The position numbers and the translations under genes are program-made. The notes under the pieces are model-generated. The model had not been told where the DNA came from, did not search any database, and saw only the letters and a list, made by a program, of their open reading frames with translations. DNA of 33,300 nt from an uncultured Christensenella sp. (lineage in GTDB: Bacteria; Bacillota; Clostridia; Christensenellales; Borkfalkiaceae): assembly GCA_910578145.1 (NCBI GenBank), contig CAJTPJ010000013.1, forward strand, positions 1 to 33,300, given 5' to 3'. Below are positions 9,055 through 16,394 of the stretch, piece by piece (position 1 is the first letter of the stretch; the number at the start of each line of letters is the position of its first letter).

Positions 9055-9124
9055 CCTCGCTTGAAAGTAAAACACTTAAAAATTTAGTATTTAATCCCTA
9101 TGAAAAGTGTGCATTAAGCAGAGG
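9055..9124 (-). repeat. 3'-UTR hairpin repeat, copy 2
   Basis: This lies 7 bases after the acyltransferase stop in sense orientation and directly abuts the terminator at 9020-9052. The outer arms CCTCGCTT (9055-9062, + strand) and AAGCAGAGG (9116-9124) pair with one bulged A. The inner arms ACACTT (9072-9077) and AAGTGT (9105-9110) also pair. The leftward core reads TTCATAGGGATTAAA, then CTAAATTTTTAAG. Confidence 0.65.
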
Positions 9125-9131
9125 CGCTTTT

Positions 9132-9788
9132 TTATTTCAACAGAACTATTTCGTCCGCCGACTTATAAACGCTGTTAGGCGGCACTTCTCCCCTAACGGA
9201 CGAAAGCGGGTACACACGCGAATTTTCACCAATCACCGTGCCGGGGTTAAGCACGCAGTTACAACCGATTTCAACGTAATTTCCCACAAGCGCGCCAAAC
9301 TTTTTAAGCCCCGTATTAAGCGTAGACCCGTATATATGCGCCGTTATCGGACTTTTATCCGACTTGACGTTGGAAGTTACCGCGCCCGCGCCAAGGTGCG
9401 CTTTATAGCCTAAAACACTATCGCCGACGTAATTAAAGTGCGGGGCTTGCACTCCGTCGCAAAGCACTGAATTTTTAATTTCGGTAGAATTGCCAACCAC
9501 GCAGTTATTGCCTATAATCGCTCCGCCGCGGATAAACGCGCAATGCCTTATTTGAGTTTCCGCGCCTATTATTACTGCGTTTCCTATATGCGCTGTAGCC
9601 GCTATTTCAGCGGACTTATGCGCCCAAACAAAAGGCGCAATACGTAAAAAATCCGCGCCAAGCCTTTCACCACAGCTTAAAATATAATCTTTAAGCCCAG
9701 CCAAAGCCTGCCACGGATATTGGTATTTTTTAATATATTCCTCAGCCAAAGTATGCGTTAAATCAATGATATTACGGGGGCAATCCAT
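9132..9788 (-). CDS. Left-handed beta-helix acyltransferase, GlmU-C-terminal-like
   Basis: This 218-residue protein has a short helical N-terminus (1-50) and then many hexapeptide repeats (IAATAH IGNAVI IGAETQ IRHCAF; VVGNSTEI; LGAGAV; VEIGCN; LNPGTVIGENS), diagnostic of the left-handed parallel beta-helix. The order PHFNYVGDSVLG followed by HLGAGAVTSN resembles the acetyltransferase half of GlmU and related sugar-nucleotide acetyltransferases. There the His and Asn-Tyr region binds the amino sugar. The uridylyltransferase domain of full GlmU is absent, so the protein is about half GlmU's length. It probably acylates a sugar phosphate or nucleotide sugar in the cytoplasm. It follows the small membrane gene after 35 bases and probably shares its promoter. 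Confidence 0.8.
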   Translation of the reverse strand: MDCPRNIIDLTHTLAEEYIKKYQYPWQALAGLKDYILSCGERLGADFLRIAPFVWAHKSAEIAATAHIGNAVIIGAETQIRHCAFIRGGAIIGNNCVVGNSTEIKNSVLCDGVQAPHFNYVGDSVLGYKAHLGAGAVTSNVKSDKSPITAHIYGSTLNTGLKKFGALVGNYVEIGCNCVLNPGTVIGENSRVYPLSSVRGEVPPNSVYKSADEIVLLK

Positions 9789-9823
9789 ATTATAGCATAT
9801 TAAAAGCCCGCGCGCATTATTCG

Positions 9824-10030
9824 CTATTCGTCCTTATCTTTTTTGTTTTTCTTTTCCTTTAAAATTACCACCAAAGTGCGGATAGCCGTTGCTATGCACA
9901 CCGCGCCCATAACTAAAAACAACGCCGCGCGCACGCCTATGCCAGCTACACAGTAATAAACGCCTATGCCTACGCCCGCCAAACCGCAGATAGACTCTGC
10001 AATTAAAATTCCCAAATTAATATTTTTCAT
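9824..10030 (-). CDS. Small two-helix membrane protein
   Basis: This 68-residue protein has two hydrophobic helices (about 6-28 and 32-56) joined by a short turn, and a highly charged C-terminal tail (KEKKNKKDKDE). I do not recognise the family. It is the first gene of a probable two-gene leftward unit with the beta-helix acyltransferase, and has a good promoter at 10066-10094. A short leader hairpin TGCCC-TGCG-GGGCA sits near 10047-10060. Confidence 0.65.
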   Translation of the reverse strand: MKNINLGILIAESICGLAGVGIGVYYCVAGIGVRAALFLVMGAVCIATAIRTLVVILKEKKNKKDKDE

Positions 10031-10065
10031 AAATATAAAACCCGCTTGCCCCGCAGGGCATATTT

Positions 10066-10094
10066 ATTATATCACCGATTAAATATTTTATCAA
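10066..10094 (-). promoter_or_regulatory. Leftward promoter of the small membrane protein unit
   Basis: Read leftward, TTGATA (10089-10094), a 17-base spacer and TATAAT (10066-10071). It lies 36 bases upstream of the ATG at 10030. Confidence 0.75.
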
Positions 10095-10103
10095 TTATTT
10101 AAC

Positions 10104-10131
10104 TTGACTAAAACGCCGCAAATAATATAAA
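10104..10131 (+). promoter_or_regulatory. Promoter of yggS
   Basis: TTGACT (10104-10109), a 16-base spacer and TATAAA (10126-10131), 33 bases before the ATG. It is divergent from the promoter at 10066-10094. Confidence 0.6.
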
Positions 10132-10164
10132 ATAAACGCACCAAACTGTTAGGCGGTAAGTAAA

Positions 10165-10836
10165 ATGATTGAGCAAAACGTTAAAACGCTTTTAAAAGAG
10201 ATACCCGAATTTAATAAATTCGGTGAAAAAATAACGCTGGTTGCCGCGGTGAAATTGCAGTCTGCGGAAAGCATAAACCGCGCGGTTAAAGCCGGCGTTA
10301 CGGATATAGGCGACAACCACGTGCAGGAATTCCGCGAAAAATACCAACTAATTTGCGGCGAGCCAAAGCGTCATTTTATAGGAAGATTGCAAACCAATAA
10401 AATTAAATATCTTTTGGGAAAAGTTGACCTTTACCACTCCGTTGATAGGTTTAACCTTGCCGAGGAACTTTCAAAAAAGAGCGCGGCGGCAGGAATAGTT
10501 TCAAATATTTTAATTCAGATTAACGCTGGAAACGAGCAAACTAAGGGCGGCTTTTCACCCGAAGAAACCTGCGACGCTTACGAAGTTATTAAAAGCCTGC
10601 CCGCGTTAAACGTGCGCGGACTTATGGCTATGTTGCCGTTTACAGACGACGAAGCAGAGCTTTACCGCCTTGCCACGCTAATGCGGCAAAAGTTTGAAAC
10701 GCTTAAAAGTGTTGATAAAAATATAGAGTACCTATCAATGGGTATGAGCGGCGATTGGAAAATATGCATTGATTGCGGAAGCAATATTATTAGGCTTGGC
10801 ACTACGATTTTCGGCGCGAGAAATTACGATAAATAA
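10165..10836 (+). CDS. yggS: YggS/PLPBP pyridoxal-phosphate homeostasis protein
   Basis: This 223-residue single-domain TIM-barrel protein matches the YggS/YlmE/PROSC family. Marks are the PLP-lysine motif TLVAAVK (Lys30), DIGDNHVQEFREK, HFIGRLQTNKIKYL, the phosphate-binding SMGMSGDW and the ending IRLGTTIFGAR. These proteins bind PLP, buffer its level and affect amino-acid pools; no catalytic activity is established. The length is normal for the family. The family usually reads AVSK; here it is AAVK. The gene stands alone with its own promoter and terminator, although in many Bacillota it lies by cell-division genes. The Shine-Dalgarno is AGGCGG. Confidence 0.95.
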   Translation: MIEQNVKTLLKEIPEFNKFGEKITLVAAVKLQSAESINRAVKAGVTDIGDNHVQEFREKYQLICGEPKRHFIGRLQTNKIKYLLGKVDLYHSVDRFNLAEELSKKSAAAGIVSNILIQINAGNEQTKGGFSPEETCDAYEVIKSLPALNVRGLMAMLPFTDDEAELYRLATLMRQKFETLKSVDKNIEYLSMGMSGDWKICIDCGSNIIRLGTTIFGARNYDK

Positions 10837-10861
10837 AAAAGCGTTGCTGTAAAGTGAAGCA

Positions 10862-10906
10862 AAATAAGTTTGACGGACTATACGTATTAGTCGCTTATTT
10901 TTTTTA
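10862..10906 (+). terminator. Terminator of yggS
   Basis: Nested arms AAATAAG (10862-10868) / CTTATTT (10894-10900) and GACTA (10876-10880) / TAGTC (10888-10892) are followed by a T-run to 10905. The inner part starts with GACGGACTA (10872-10880), as at 8313. A TATAAT at 10919-10924 is a possible -10 for the next gene, without a convincing -35. Confidence 0.65.
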
Positions 10907-10964
10907 ATATCAATATGCTATAATTACCGTAAGATATACCGTAATTTAACGGAGGTATTGACTA

Positions 10965-11846
10965 ATGAACGACAACGAACTCAAAGAAATTTGGCAAGAC
11001 GAATTAAACGTTTTCCGTGGAATACTTTTCAATAATTCCGAGTTTGCCAAAGGCGCCGAAGATAGTCTTTCGTATAAATTTGATTGGTCGGAATTTGAAT
11101 TTCTTAAACAAGAGTATAATATACAAGAGATAGCAAGCAATGGCACGTCTTTTGAAAAGGCAGTGAATCTAACGCGCTATTTTGCTCCGCGCCTTGCTCA
11201 CAACGGGAACTTTGATAATCATATAAGCTGTAATGCGTTGCAACTGTTGAGATACAGTTTGAATAAGCCGTCTTGCGGAATAAACTGTCTTAACAAGTCA
11301 AAGATTTTGCAGGAATCTTGCCTTGCGTTAAGTATTCCTGCCCGCCGTGTGTGGATTATGCCGTACTCCCCCTATGATACGGATAATCACGTTATAACCG
11401 AAATATACGATAGCTCTTTGAGCAAATGGATAATGCTCGACGTAACAAGTAACGGATATTTTTCGGATGCCGCAGGCGTTCCGTTATCGGTCATTGAAAT
11501 CCGCCGAAAGTTTGCTTTCAACGAAGTATGTAACTTTGTCAAAACCGTTTCGGAGTGTGCGGACGTGTTTTCAGATAAAGAAGCGGAAGCCTTATATTAC
11601 AAAAGATACTTTGCCAAAAATTCATTTTGGTATGCGGTCGAAAAAAATAACGCTTACGGCAATGACGGAGAGCGGTTGTATTTTGTTCCCAAAGGATTTA
11701 ATCGCTATGCGTGGACAAAGCAAAACTTGGAATACAAATTACATTGCTTACCTAATAACGAGGCGATAGAGCAACGATTAAAAGATATAAACGAAACAGA
11801 GTATAAGCAATTAAGTAATATTTCTATATTATCACTTGTGCCGTAG
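10965..11846 (+). CDS. Transglutaminase-like (papain-fold) protein
   Basis: This 293-residue protein has a transglutaminase-core signature: SCGINC with candidate nucleophile Cys108 (Cys104 is an alternative), NHVITEIYD with His142, and KWIMLDVTSNGYF with Asp159. Between them is the typical helix with LALSIPARRVW. Such domains in bacteria act as cysteine peptidases or amide-transfer enzymes. There is no signal peptide or membrane helix, so it is cytoplasmic. The substrate is unknown. The C-terminal 110 residues are not recognised. It has a strong ribosome site, GGAGG, 8 bases before the ATG. Codon use is less GCG/CGC-rich than in neighbours. The stop is followed after one base by the same 13-mer that follows the GNAT gene. 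Confidence 0.8.
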   Translation: MNDNELKEIWQDELNVFRGILFNNSEFAKGAEDSLSYKFDWSEFEFLKQEYNIQEIASNGTSFEKAVNLTRYFAPRLAHNGNFDNHISCNALQLLRYSLNKPSCGINCLNKSKILQESCLALSIPARRVWIMPYSPYDTDNHVITEIYDSSLSKWIMLDVTSNGYFSDAAGVPLSVIEIRRKFAFNEVCNFVKTVSECADVFSDKEAEALYYKRYFAKNSFWYAVEKNNAYGNDGERLYFVPKGFNRYAWTKQNLEYKLHCLPNNEAIEQRLKDINETEYKQLSNISILSLVP

Positions 11847-11847
11847 C

Positions 11848-11925
11848 TAAATTTCAATTTATTTTACATTAAAGGTTAAAATATATATAAAAACACTCTC
11901 GGACGATTTGTCCGAGAGTGTTTTT
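11848..11925 (+). terminator. Terminator between transglutaminase-like gene and rpsR (bidirectional)
   Basis: AAAAACACTCTCGGAC (about 11889-11904) pairs perfectly with GTCCGAGAGTGTTTTT (11910-11925) around GATTT. A- and T-runs on each side make it usable in both directions. The 13-mer TAAATTTCAATTT lies at 11848-11860. Confidence 0.85.
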
Positions 11926-11926
11926 C

Positions 11927-12003
11927 TCATCGCTTGAAAGCAAAATTCCTTAAAATTTAGTTTTTTTAAATGCCTATGAGAAGTGCTATTTAAGCAACGC
12001 TTT
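11927..12003 (-). repeat. 3'-UTR hairpin repeat, copy 3
   Basis: This lies just after rpsR in sense orientation and abuts the terminator hairpin. The leftward sequence has AAAAGCGTTGCTTAAATAGC, then the core CTTCTCATAGGCATTTAA, then CTAAATTTTAAGG and the shared outer arm GCTTTCAAGCGATGA. GCTT/AAGC and AGCA/TGCT arms can pair, but less tightly than in copies 2 and 4. Confidence 0.6.
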
Positions 12004-12013
12004 TATTTTTTAA

Positions 12014-12268
12014 TTATTCAGCTTTAAAAGGAAGCAAAGCTGCAACTCTTGCGCGCTTTATTGCCTTGGAAAGCTCCCTTTGGTGTTTAGCGCAAGTACC
12101 GCTCATACGGCGGGGAAGCATTTTGCCGCTTTCCGTTACAAACTTTTTAAGACGGTTAACGTCCTTATAGTCTATAGCCTCTACCTTTTCCTGGCAGAAA
12201 ACGCAAACCTTTTTGCGCGAAGTTCTTTTAAACGCCTTTTTTACGGGTGCCGTTTTATTTTCTTCCAT
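12014..12268 (-). CDS. rpsR: 30S ribosomal protein bS18
   Basis: This 84-residue protein has the S18 core: VCVFCQEKVEAIDYKDVNRLKKFVTESGKMLPRRMSGTCAKHQRELSKAIKRARVAALLPF. It binds 16S rRNA next to bS6 on the small-subunit platform. Cys22, Cys25, Cys59 and His62 make this the zinc-binding form. The basic N-terminal extension is normal. It is the last gene of rpsF-ssb-rpsR, 19 bases after ssb. Confidence 0.98.
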   Translation of the reverse strand: MEENKTAPVKKAFKRTSRKKVCVFCQEKVEAIDYKDVNRLKKFVTESGKMLPRRMSGTCAKHQRELSKAIKRARVAALLPFKAE

Positions 12269-12287
12269 AATTTATCTCCTTGAATTG

Positions 12288-12710
12288 TCAGAAGGGAATA
12301 TCCGCATCGTCGTCAAATGGTTGAAGCTGGGGTTTAGAGCCGCCTCTCGAAGCGGACGGAGCGGGCGAATCAAAGCCATCGTCCTGACCGTTGCCTTTCG
12401 GCGTAAGGAACTCGACGTCCTGCGCAACTATATCCACACCCGTGCGCTTAACGCCCTGCGCGTCCTCGTAGTTGCGAAGTTCGATAGAACCCGTAACGGC
12501 TACTTTCGTACCCTTTCTGGTATAGCGGGCTACCGTTTCGCCAAGCGCGCGCCAAGCTACGCAGTTGAAGAAGTCGGTTTTTCTTTCGCCATCCGCGCCG
12601 GAATAATTTCTGTTTACCGCTATTGCAAAGCGGCAAATTTTTATCCCGCCCGAAGTTTCGGTAAGTTCGGGGTCACGCGTTAAATTCCCGATTAAAAATA
12701 CTTTGTTCAT
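12288..12710 (-). CDS. ssb: Single-stranded DNA-binding protein
   Basis: This 140-residue protein has an OB-fold N-terminal domain starting MNKVFLIGNLTRDPELTETSGG, with FNCVAWRALGETVARYTRKGTKVAVTGSIELRNYEDAQG and VEFLTPK, then a short Gly/Ser/Pro-rich linker. It ends in the acidic tip FDDDADIPF that recruits replication and repair proteins. It forms tetramers on single-stranded DNA. Its place between rpsF and rpsR is the standard bacterial order. It starts 9 bases after the rpsF stop. Confidence 0.97.
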   Translation of the reverse strand: MNKVFLIGNLTRDPELTETSGGIKICRFAIAVNRNYSGADGERKTDFFNCVAWRALGETVARYTRKGTKVAVTGSIELRNYEDAQGVKRTGVDIVAQDVEFLTPKGNGQDDGFDSPAPSASRGGSKPQLQPFDDDADIPF

Positions 12711-12719
12711 AATTTTTTC

Positions 12720-13004
12720 CTATGCTTTTACCGTTATCATTCTTCTCAAAACTTCGACTGACAGGTCGGAAATTCTTTCAATTTCCTTAACGACCGCGCC
12801 GTCTGCTTCAAAAATCATTACCGTGTAATCGCCTTCCGTCTTGTAGTTGATGGGATAAGCCAATTTCTTAACGCCCCACTTGTCAACGGAAACGATTTTG
12901 CCGCCCGCGGACGTAATAACGTCCTCAAACTTCTTGGCAAACGCTTCTTTCGCTTCGTCGGAAATAGTCGTGTCAAGCGCGTAAATCATTTCGTAAGTTT
13001 TCAT
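12720..13004 (-). CDS. rpsF: 30S ribosomal protein bS6
   Basis: This 94-residue protein shows the bS6 fold sequence: MKTYEMIYALD at the start, KWGVKKLAYPINYKTEGDYTVMIFEAD in the middle, and ISDLSVEVLRRMITVKA at the end. It pairs with bS18 in the ribosome. An upstream in-frame GTG at 13013 lies inside the Shine-Dalgarno GGGAGGTG, so the ATG at 13004, 8 bases after GGGAGG, is the real start. Transcription is from the promoter at 13092-13120 through a structured leader. Confidence 0.96.
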   Translation of the reverse strand: MKTYEMIYALDTTISDEAKEAFAKKFEDVITSAGGKIVSVDKWGVKKLAYPINYKTEGDYTVMIFEADGAVVKEIERISDLSVEVLRRMITVKA

Positions 13005-13091
13005 ATTTTTCACCTCCCGGACTTAATCGGCATACCACTTACGGTATGCAAGGTATATGCAACGGTCTGCAAGACAAGCCGCTACTAATCA
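13005..13091 (-). promoter_or_regulatory. rpsF leader, candidate S6:S18-binding element
   Basis: The leader of about 80 bases contains a perfect hairpin GCATACC/GGTATGC (13030-13049) with a 6-base loop, then CCGATTAAG and the ribosome site. Other short repeats (GCATATACC, GCATACC) precede it. Leaders of rpsF operons in many bacteria bind the S6:S18 dimer through a CCG-containing bulge for feedback control. The position and hairpin fit, but the bulge consensus was not verified. Confidence 0.5.
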
Positions 13092-13120
13092 ATAGTACAT
13101 TATTTTAGCCGCGTTGTCAA
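13092..13120 (-). promoter_or_regulatory. Promoter of rpsF-ssb-rpsR
   Basis: Read leftward, TTGACA (13115-13120), 17 bases, TACTAT (13092-13097). The -35 begins only six bases after the stop of the upstream gene, with no terminator between them, so read-through into rpsF is possible. Confidence 0.8.
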
Positions 13121-13126
13121 CTTATT

Positions 13127-14953
13127 TTAGGATATGGGAAGGCTAACCACGAAATTAATTACCTGTAAAATAGTCATTTTGCCCAAAACCTTACCGCCTA
13201 CGGTTTTATCCAAACTACCTTCGGGGAATTCAAGCACGCCTGCATCAGACAACGTTTGCAAAGTAGAATGCTGCATATTGTACGAAACGTTGGTAATCAT
13301 ATTAGGCATTCCGTTAATGGTGTAAGCCTTTTCGGTTGAAACGCCCGTTTCCTTATTTTCCGCATACAGCAAAATTTTCCACACGCCCTGCGCTTCGCCG
13401 TAAGTATAATATTTGTTAGGCTCAAACGCGCCAGCGGGAATTTTGCCCAGCTCGCAATTTTCAAATTTTACAAGCTCGTAAACGTCTTTACCATCGTCGG
13501 TGACGGTAAGCGAATAATACAAGTAGCTTTCGTTGTATTCCGCGGCAATACTGCGCACGGCTTTAACGGGCAAACCGTCGTTACCTGTAACGGTATTTCC
13601 GTTCTCGTCTTTCGGAGTGTAAATATCGTCGGCAAACATTTCGTTTACCGCAATACCGTTTAACTTTGCGGGCAGAGTGGAAATGGTTGCGTCCTTTATA
13701 AGCGACAGCACTTTATCATCTTCGGAAATATCCATTATTTTATCCAACGTAAGATTGTCGATAGCCGTGGATAATTCACTGAGCTTGGTTTCCGAAAGCT
13801 CGTTTAAAAGTTTATTGTCGCCCACCTCTATAACGTCGCCAAGCACTATATCGTTGATAGCTTCGGAAAGCTCTGAAATCTTTTTATCGGAAAGTTTAAT
13901 TAAAAGTTTGTTGTCGCCCGCGTCGATTATATCGCCCAGCAACACGTCGTCAATCATACTGCCGAAGTCCGCGGTACCGTTCATAAGGTCGCCTACGGAA
14001 ACGTCGCCGAAAATCTTTCCTATCAGCTCGTCTTCGCTACCTATAAATTCGGTAAGATAAACGTCGTCAAGCGTTTCCAAACCGCCGCTTGAAAGCGTGC
14101 CCAAAGTTACGGGAGTAACCAGCACTTTTTCTTCGCCTTTAAAGTAGAAATTGCCCGAAAGCGTGGCATATTCGGGGGTGTACGCTCCGTAAACCTCGCC
14201 CAAAGCCACCCTTGCGGCAGGCGCAACCAAGGTGCATTCCTTATTGGTAACGTACGCCGTTTCGTCAATTATATAATAATTTACGCGCTTGGCTTCTTTA
14301 TAATCGAACGCGTTTTCAAGGTATTTTTCAGAAAGCACAACGCCGTCTTTGCGCTTGTAATTTCCGTCCTCCAAACTGTAAATATCGTAGTAAACGGGGT
14401 ACTTTTCCGCACCGACTTCAACGTACTTCGCCTCGCTTCCCTCGAATAAAAGCGACAAAATTTTATTATCCATCAGCTCGCCCATACCAAAATTTTCCAT
14501 TAGCGCGGCGGGCTGAATTTCAAGCAGCTTGCCGGAAACGTAATTGCCGAATTCGGCAAACTTTACGGCAACGAGTTCGGTTCTGTCAATTTGGATAAAC
14601 TCGTTAAGTTTTTCGTGAAAGCCGTCCACCATTCTGCCTACTGCGGGTATAAGCGTTTCCACCTCGCCCACGCTGAGATTGCCCGTATCGCCAGAAAGCG
14701 CCGCAACCTTGGTAAAAAGCTGCAACAGCGTTTCAACGCCGCCGTTTTCGGTATCGGTATTAATAAGTTTATTGTCGCCGTTTTCGTCCTTGCCGTTATC
14801 CACGCCGACCAAACCGAAAACGTCGTCTATTTTAGCGTTAAGCGCGTAAAAAGCAACGCCCGCCACCGCGCCGACGAGAAAAATTATACCTATTAAAAAC
14901 CCGAGAAAAAAAGAAAGAAACGAAAAACCTTTTCCGCGAGGTTGATTATTCAT
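13127..14953 (-). CDS. Membrane-anchored extracytoplasmic repeat protein, unrecognised
   Basis: This 608-residue protein begins with a short basic tail and one strong hydrophobic helix (about 10-38, rich in Phe/Leu/Gly). The rest is predicted outside the membrane. Near residues 330-430 is a set of about 37-residue repeats: LLGDIIDAGDNKLLIKLSDKKISELSEAI, then VLGDVIEVGDNKLLNELSETKLSELSTAI, then a worn third, LDKIMDISEDDKVLSLIKD. The same NKxLSLL idea appears earlier, near residue 160. No enzyme motif was seen. The repeats alternate short acidic turns and Leu-rich helices. It has a good ribosome site, AAGGAG, before the ATG. It sits between cca and rpsF, and its function is unknown. Confidence 0.75.
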   Translation of the reverse strand: MNNQPRGKGFSFLSFFLGFLIGIIFLVGAVAGVAFYALNAKIDDVFGLVGVDNGKDENGDNKLINTDTENGGVETLLQLFTKVAALSGDTGNLSVGEVETLIPAVGRMVDGFHEKLNEFIQIDRTELVAVKFAEFGNYVSGKLLEIQPAALMENFGMGELMDNKILSLLFEGSEAKYVEVGAEKYPVYYDIYSLEDGNYKRKDGVVLSEKYLENAFDYKEAKRVNYYIIDETAYVTNKECTLVAPAARVALGEVYGAYTPEYATLSGNFYFKGEEKVLVTPVTLGTLSSGGLETLDDVYLTEFIGSEDELIGKIFGDVSVGDLMNGTADFGSMIDDVLLGDIIDAGDNKLLIKLSDKKISELSEAINDIVLGDVIEVGDNKLLNELSETKLSELSTAIDNLTLDKIMDISEDDKVLSLIKDATISTLPAKLNGIAVNEMFADDIYTPKDENGNTVTGNDGLPVKAVRSIAAEYNESYLYYSLTVTDDGKDVYELVKFENCELGKIPAGAFEPNKYYTYGEAQGVWKILLYAENKETGVSTEKAYTINGMPNMITNVSYNMQHSTLQTLSDAGVLEFPEGSLDKTVGGKVLGKMTILQVINFVVSLPIS

Positions 14954-15006
14954 AAACTACTCCTTATCTATACTTTAAAAAGTATACTGTCATTATTATA
15001 TAACAT

Positions 15007-16356
15007 TCAATTTTTATTTGCAACGGTTAACGCGTGTTTTAAAAGTTTATCCCTGCCGTTTTCCACATGATTTATACAACAATCCAGCAAAAGCCCCTCT
15101 AAAATTGCAGAAATACGCTCCTTAGGGAAGCCCGCCGCTATAAGCTCGTCGCCGCGCACCGCAAGTTCTTTAACAGTTAGCGGAACGCCTTCCGCCCGCA
15201 TTTTTGCAAGTATCCCGCGCATTTTCACAACCGCAGGCGCAGGCGACAAATCGTCGCGGCACGCAGAAAAGTCGGCTTGTTTCAAAAGCATAAGCTCTTC
15301 AAACAGCGGCAGATTTTTAACTATAAATTTGCGTACCTTGTTCTCTTTTGCGTCGCACAGCAAATCGTACATATGCAGCCTTACCAGCGCCGCCACCCTT
15401 TCGGTAAGTTTTCTAGGCGCTTTAAGCCGCGCGCAAACTTGCTTTGCAATACCTTCCCCCACCACTTCGTGACGGTAGTAATTGCCGTTATCCAACATAC
15501 AACGCGGTTTGCCTATATCGTGCAAAAGCGCGGCAAGCCGCACGCTTTCGTCCGCATACAAAACGGTACGCAAAGAATGCTCTAACACGTCGTATTTATG
15601 TATATCCCCGCGCTGGCTCATATTTTCGCCGCAGGCAAGCTCAGGCAAAATTCGCGCAAGCACGCCTGTTTCCTTTAAAATTTCCAACCCCGCATATTGC
15701 GCGCCCTCAACGCCGTACTTTTTATCGGCGGAAAGAATAAGGCACAACTCGCTAAACACGCGTTCGGCGGAAACGTCGCCGATAAGCCGCGCGTTGTGCC
15801 GCGCGCCGTCAAGGCAGGCTTTAACGGGCGTAAAACCCGTTTGCGCGGATATCCTTGCAAGCCGCATAAGCCGCAAACCGTCCTCACCGAAAACCTTGTC
15901 GGGGTCGGCTACGGTGGTAACTCTTTTCGCCCCAATATCCGCTATTCCGCCAAGCGGGTCCACAAATTGCCCCCCGCATATATCGTAGTAAACGGCGTTG
16001 CACTTAAAATCCCGCCTAAGCGCGTCCAGCATAATATCGTTAGTAAAATACGTTTTTATAGGCTTGTGCTCGCCGCGCACGTACTCGTCGGAGCGGAAAC
16101 AGGTAAATTCGTAATCCTCGCCGCCGCAAGTAAGTTTTACCGTACCCGTGTTTTTGTAAACGGCGTTGATATTAAATCCCGCCGCCTTAGCCCTTTCCAC
16201 AAAATCTTCCGCCGAAGCGGGCGCGCAAATATCGTTGTCGTACGCCGAAGCGGAAATGCCCGCAAGGAAATCGCGCACCCTGCCACCCACAACGTATAGC
16301 GGATACGGGCACTTTTCAGCAAGAGCGATTAAATTTTGCGGCAGAGTGCTTTTCAT
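15007..16356 (-). CDS. cca: CCA tRNA nucleotidyltransferase
   Basis: This 449-residue class II nucleotidyltransferase adds or repairs the 3' CCA of tRNAs. It has YVVGGRVRD (21-29), a catalytic DxD as YDNDICAPA (Asp40, Asp42), LRRDFKCNA (near 113-120) and FGEDGLRLMRLARIS for tRNA binding. It also has an HD phosphohydrolase domain with EHSLRT and LLHDIGKP (His279-Asp280). The HD domain and length fit the Bacillota group. The DxD spacing residue is Asn where Ile is common. No Shine-Dalgarno precedes the ATG, and the promoter -10 is only 10 bases upstream, so the mRNA may be leaderless. Confidence 0.95.
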   Translation of the reverse strand: MKSTLPQNLIALAEKCPYPLYVVGGRVRDFLAGISASAYDNDICAPASAEDFVERAKAAGFNINAVYKNTGTVKLTCGGEDYEFTCFRSDEYVRGEHKPIKTYFTNDIMLDALRRDFKCNAVYYDICGGQFVDPLGGIADIGAKRVTTVADPDKVFGEDGLRLMRLARISAQTGFTPVKACLDGARHNARLIGDVSAERVFSELCLILSADKKYGVEGAQYAGLEILKETGVLARILPELACGENMSQRGDIHKYDVLEHSLRTVLYADESVRLAALLHDIGKPRCMLDNGNYYRHEVVGEGIAKQVCARLKAPRKLTERVAALVRLHMYDLLCDAKENKVRKFIVKNLPLFEELMLLKQADFSACRDDLSPAPAVVKMRGILAKMRAEGVPLTVKELAVRGDELIAAGFPKERISAILEGLLLDCCINHVENGRDKLLKHALTVANKN

Positions 16357-16365
16357 TGTATTTAC

Positions 16366-16394
16366 ATTATATCAATTTAATAAATATATTGCAA
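16366..16394 (-). promoter_or_regulatory. Leftward promoter of cca, sharing its -35
   Basis: Read leftward, TTGCAA (16389-16394), 17 bases, TATAAT (16366-16371). The predicted start is near 16359, about 3 bases before the ATG. TTGCAA is its own reverse complement and also serves the rightward promoter. Confidence 0.65.

Noticed and set aside
9055..9124. Riboswitch or self-cleaving ribozyme in the 3'-UTR repeat
   Set aside because: No downstream gene in the same direction for a switch to control, and no hammerhead or other ribozyme core that I can recognise.
8204..12003. Integron attC sites for the 3'-UTR repeats
   Set aside because: No GTTRRRY/RYYYAAC core sites, no integron integrase, and the repeats follow housekeeping genes such as rpsR.
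13005..13013. GTG start for rpsF
   Set aside because: The GTG is part of the Shine-Dalgarno; the ATG at 13004 has ideal spacing and matches the family N-terminus.
15697..16299. 200-codon rightward open frame opposite cca
   Set aside because: It is antisense to well-conserved CCA-enzyme motifs, with Arg/Pro-rich composition and no ribosome site, so it is a shadow frame.
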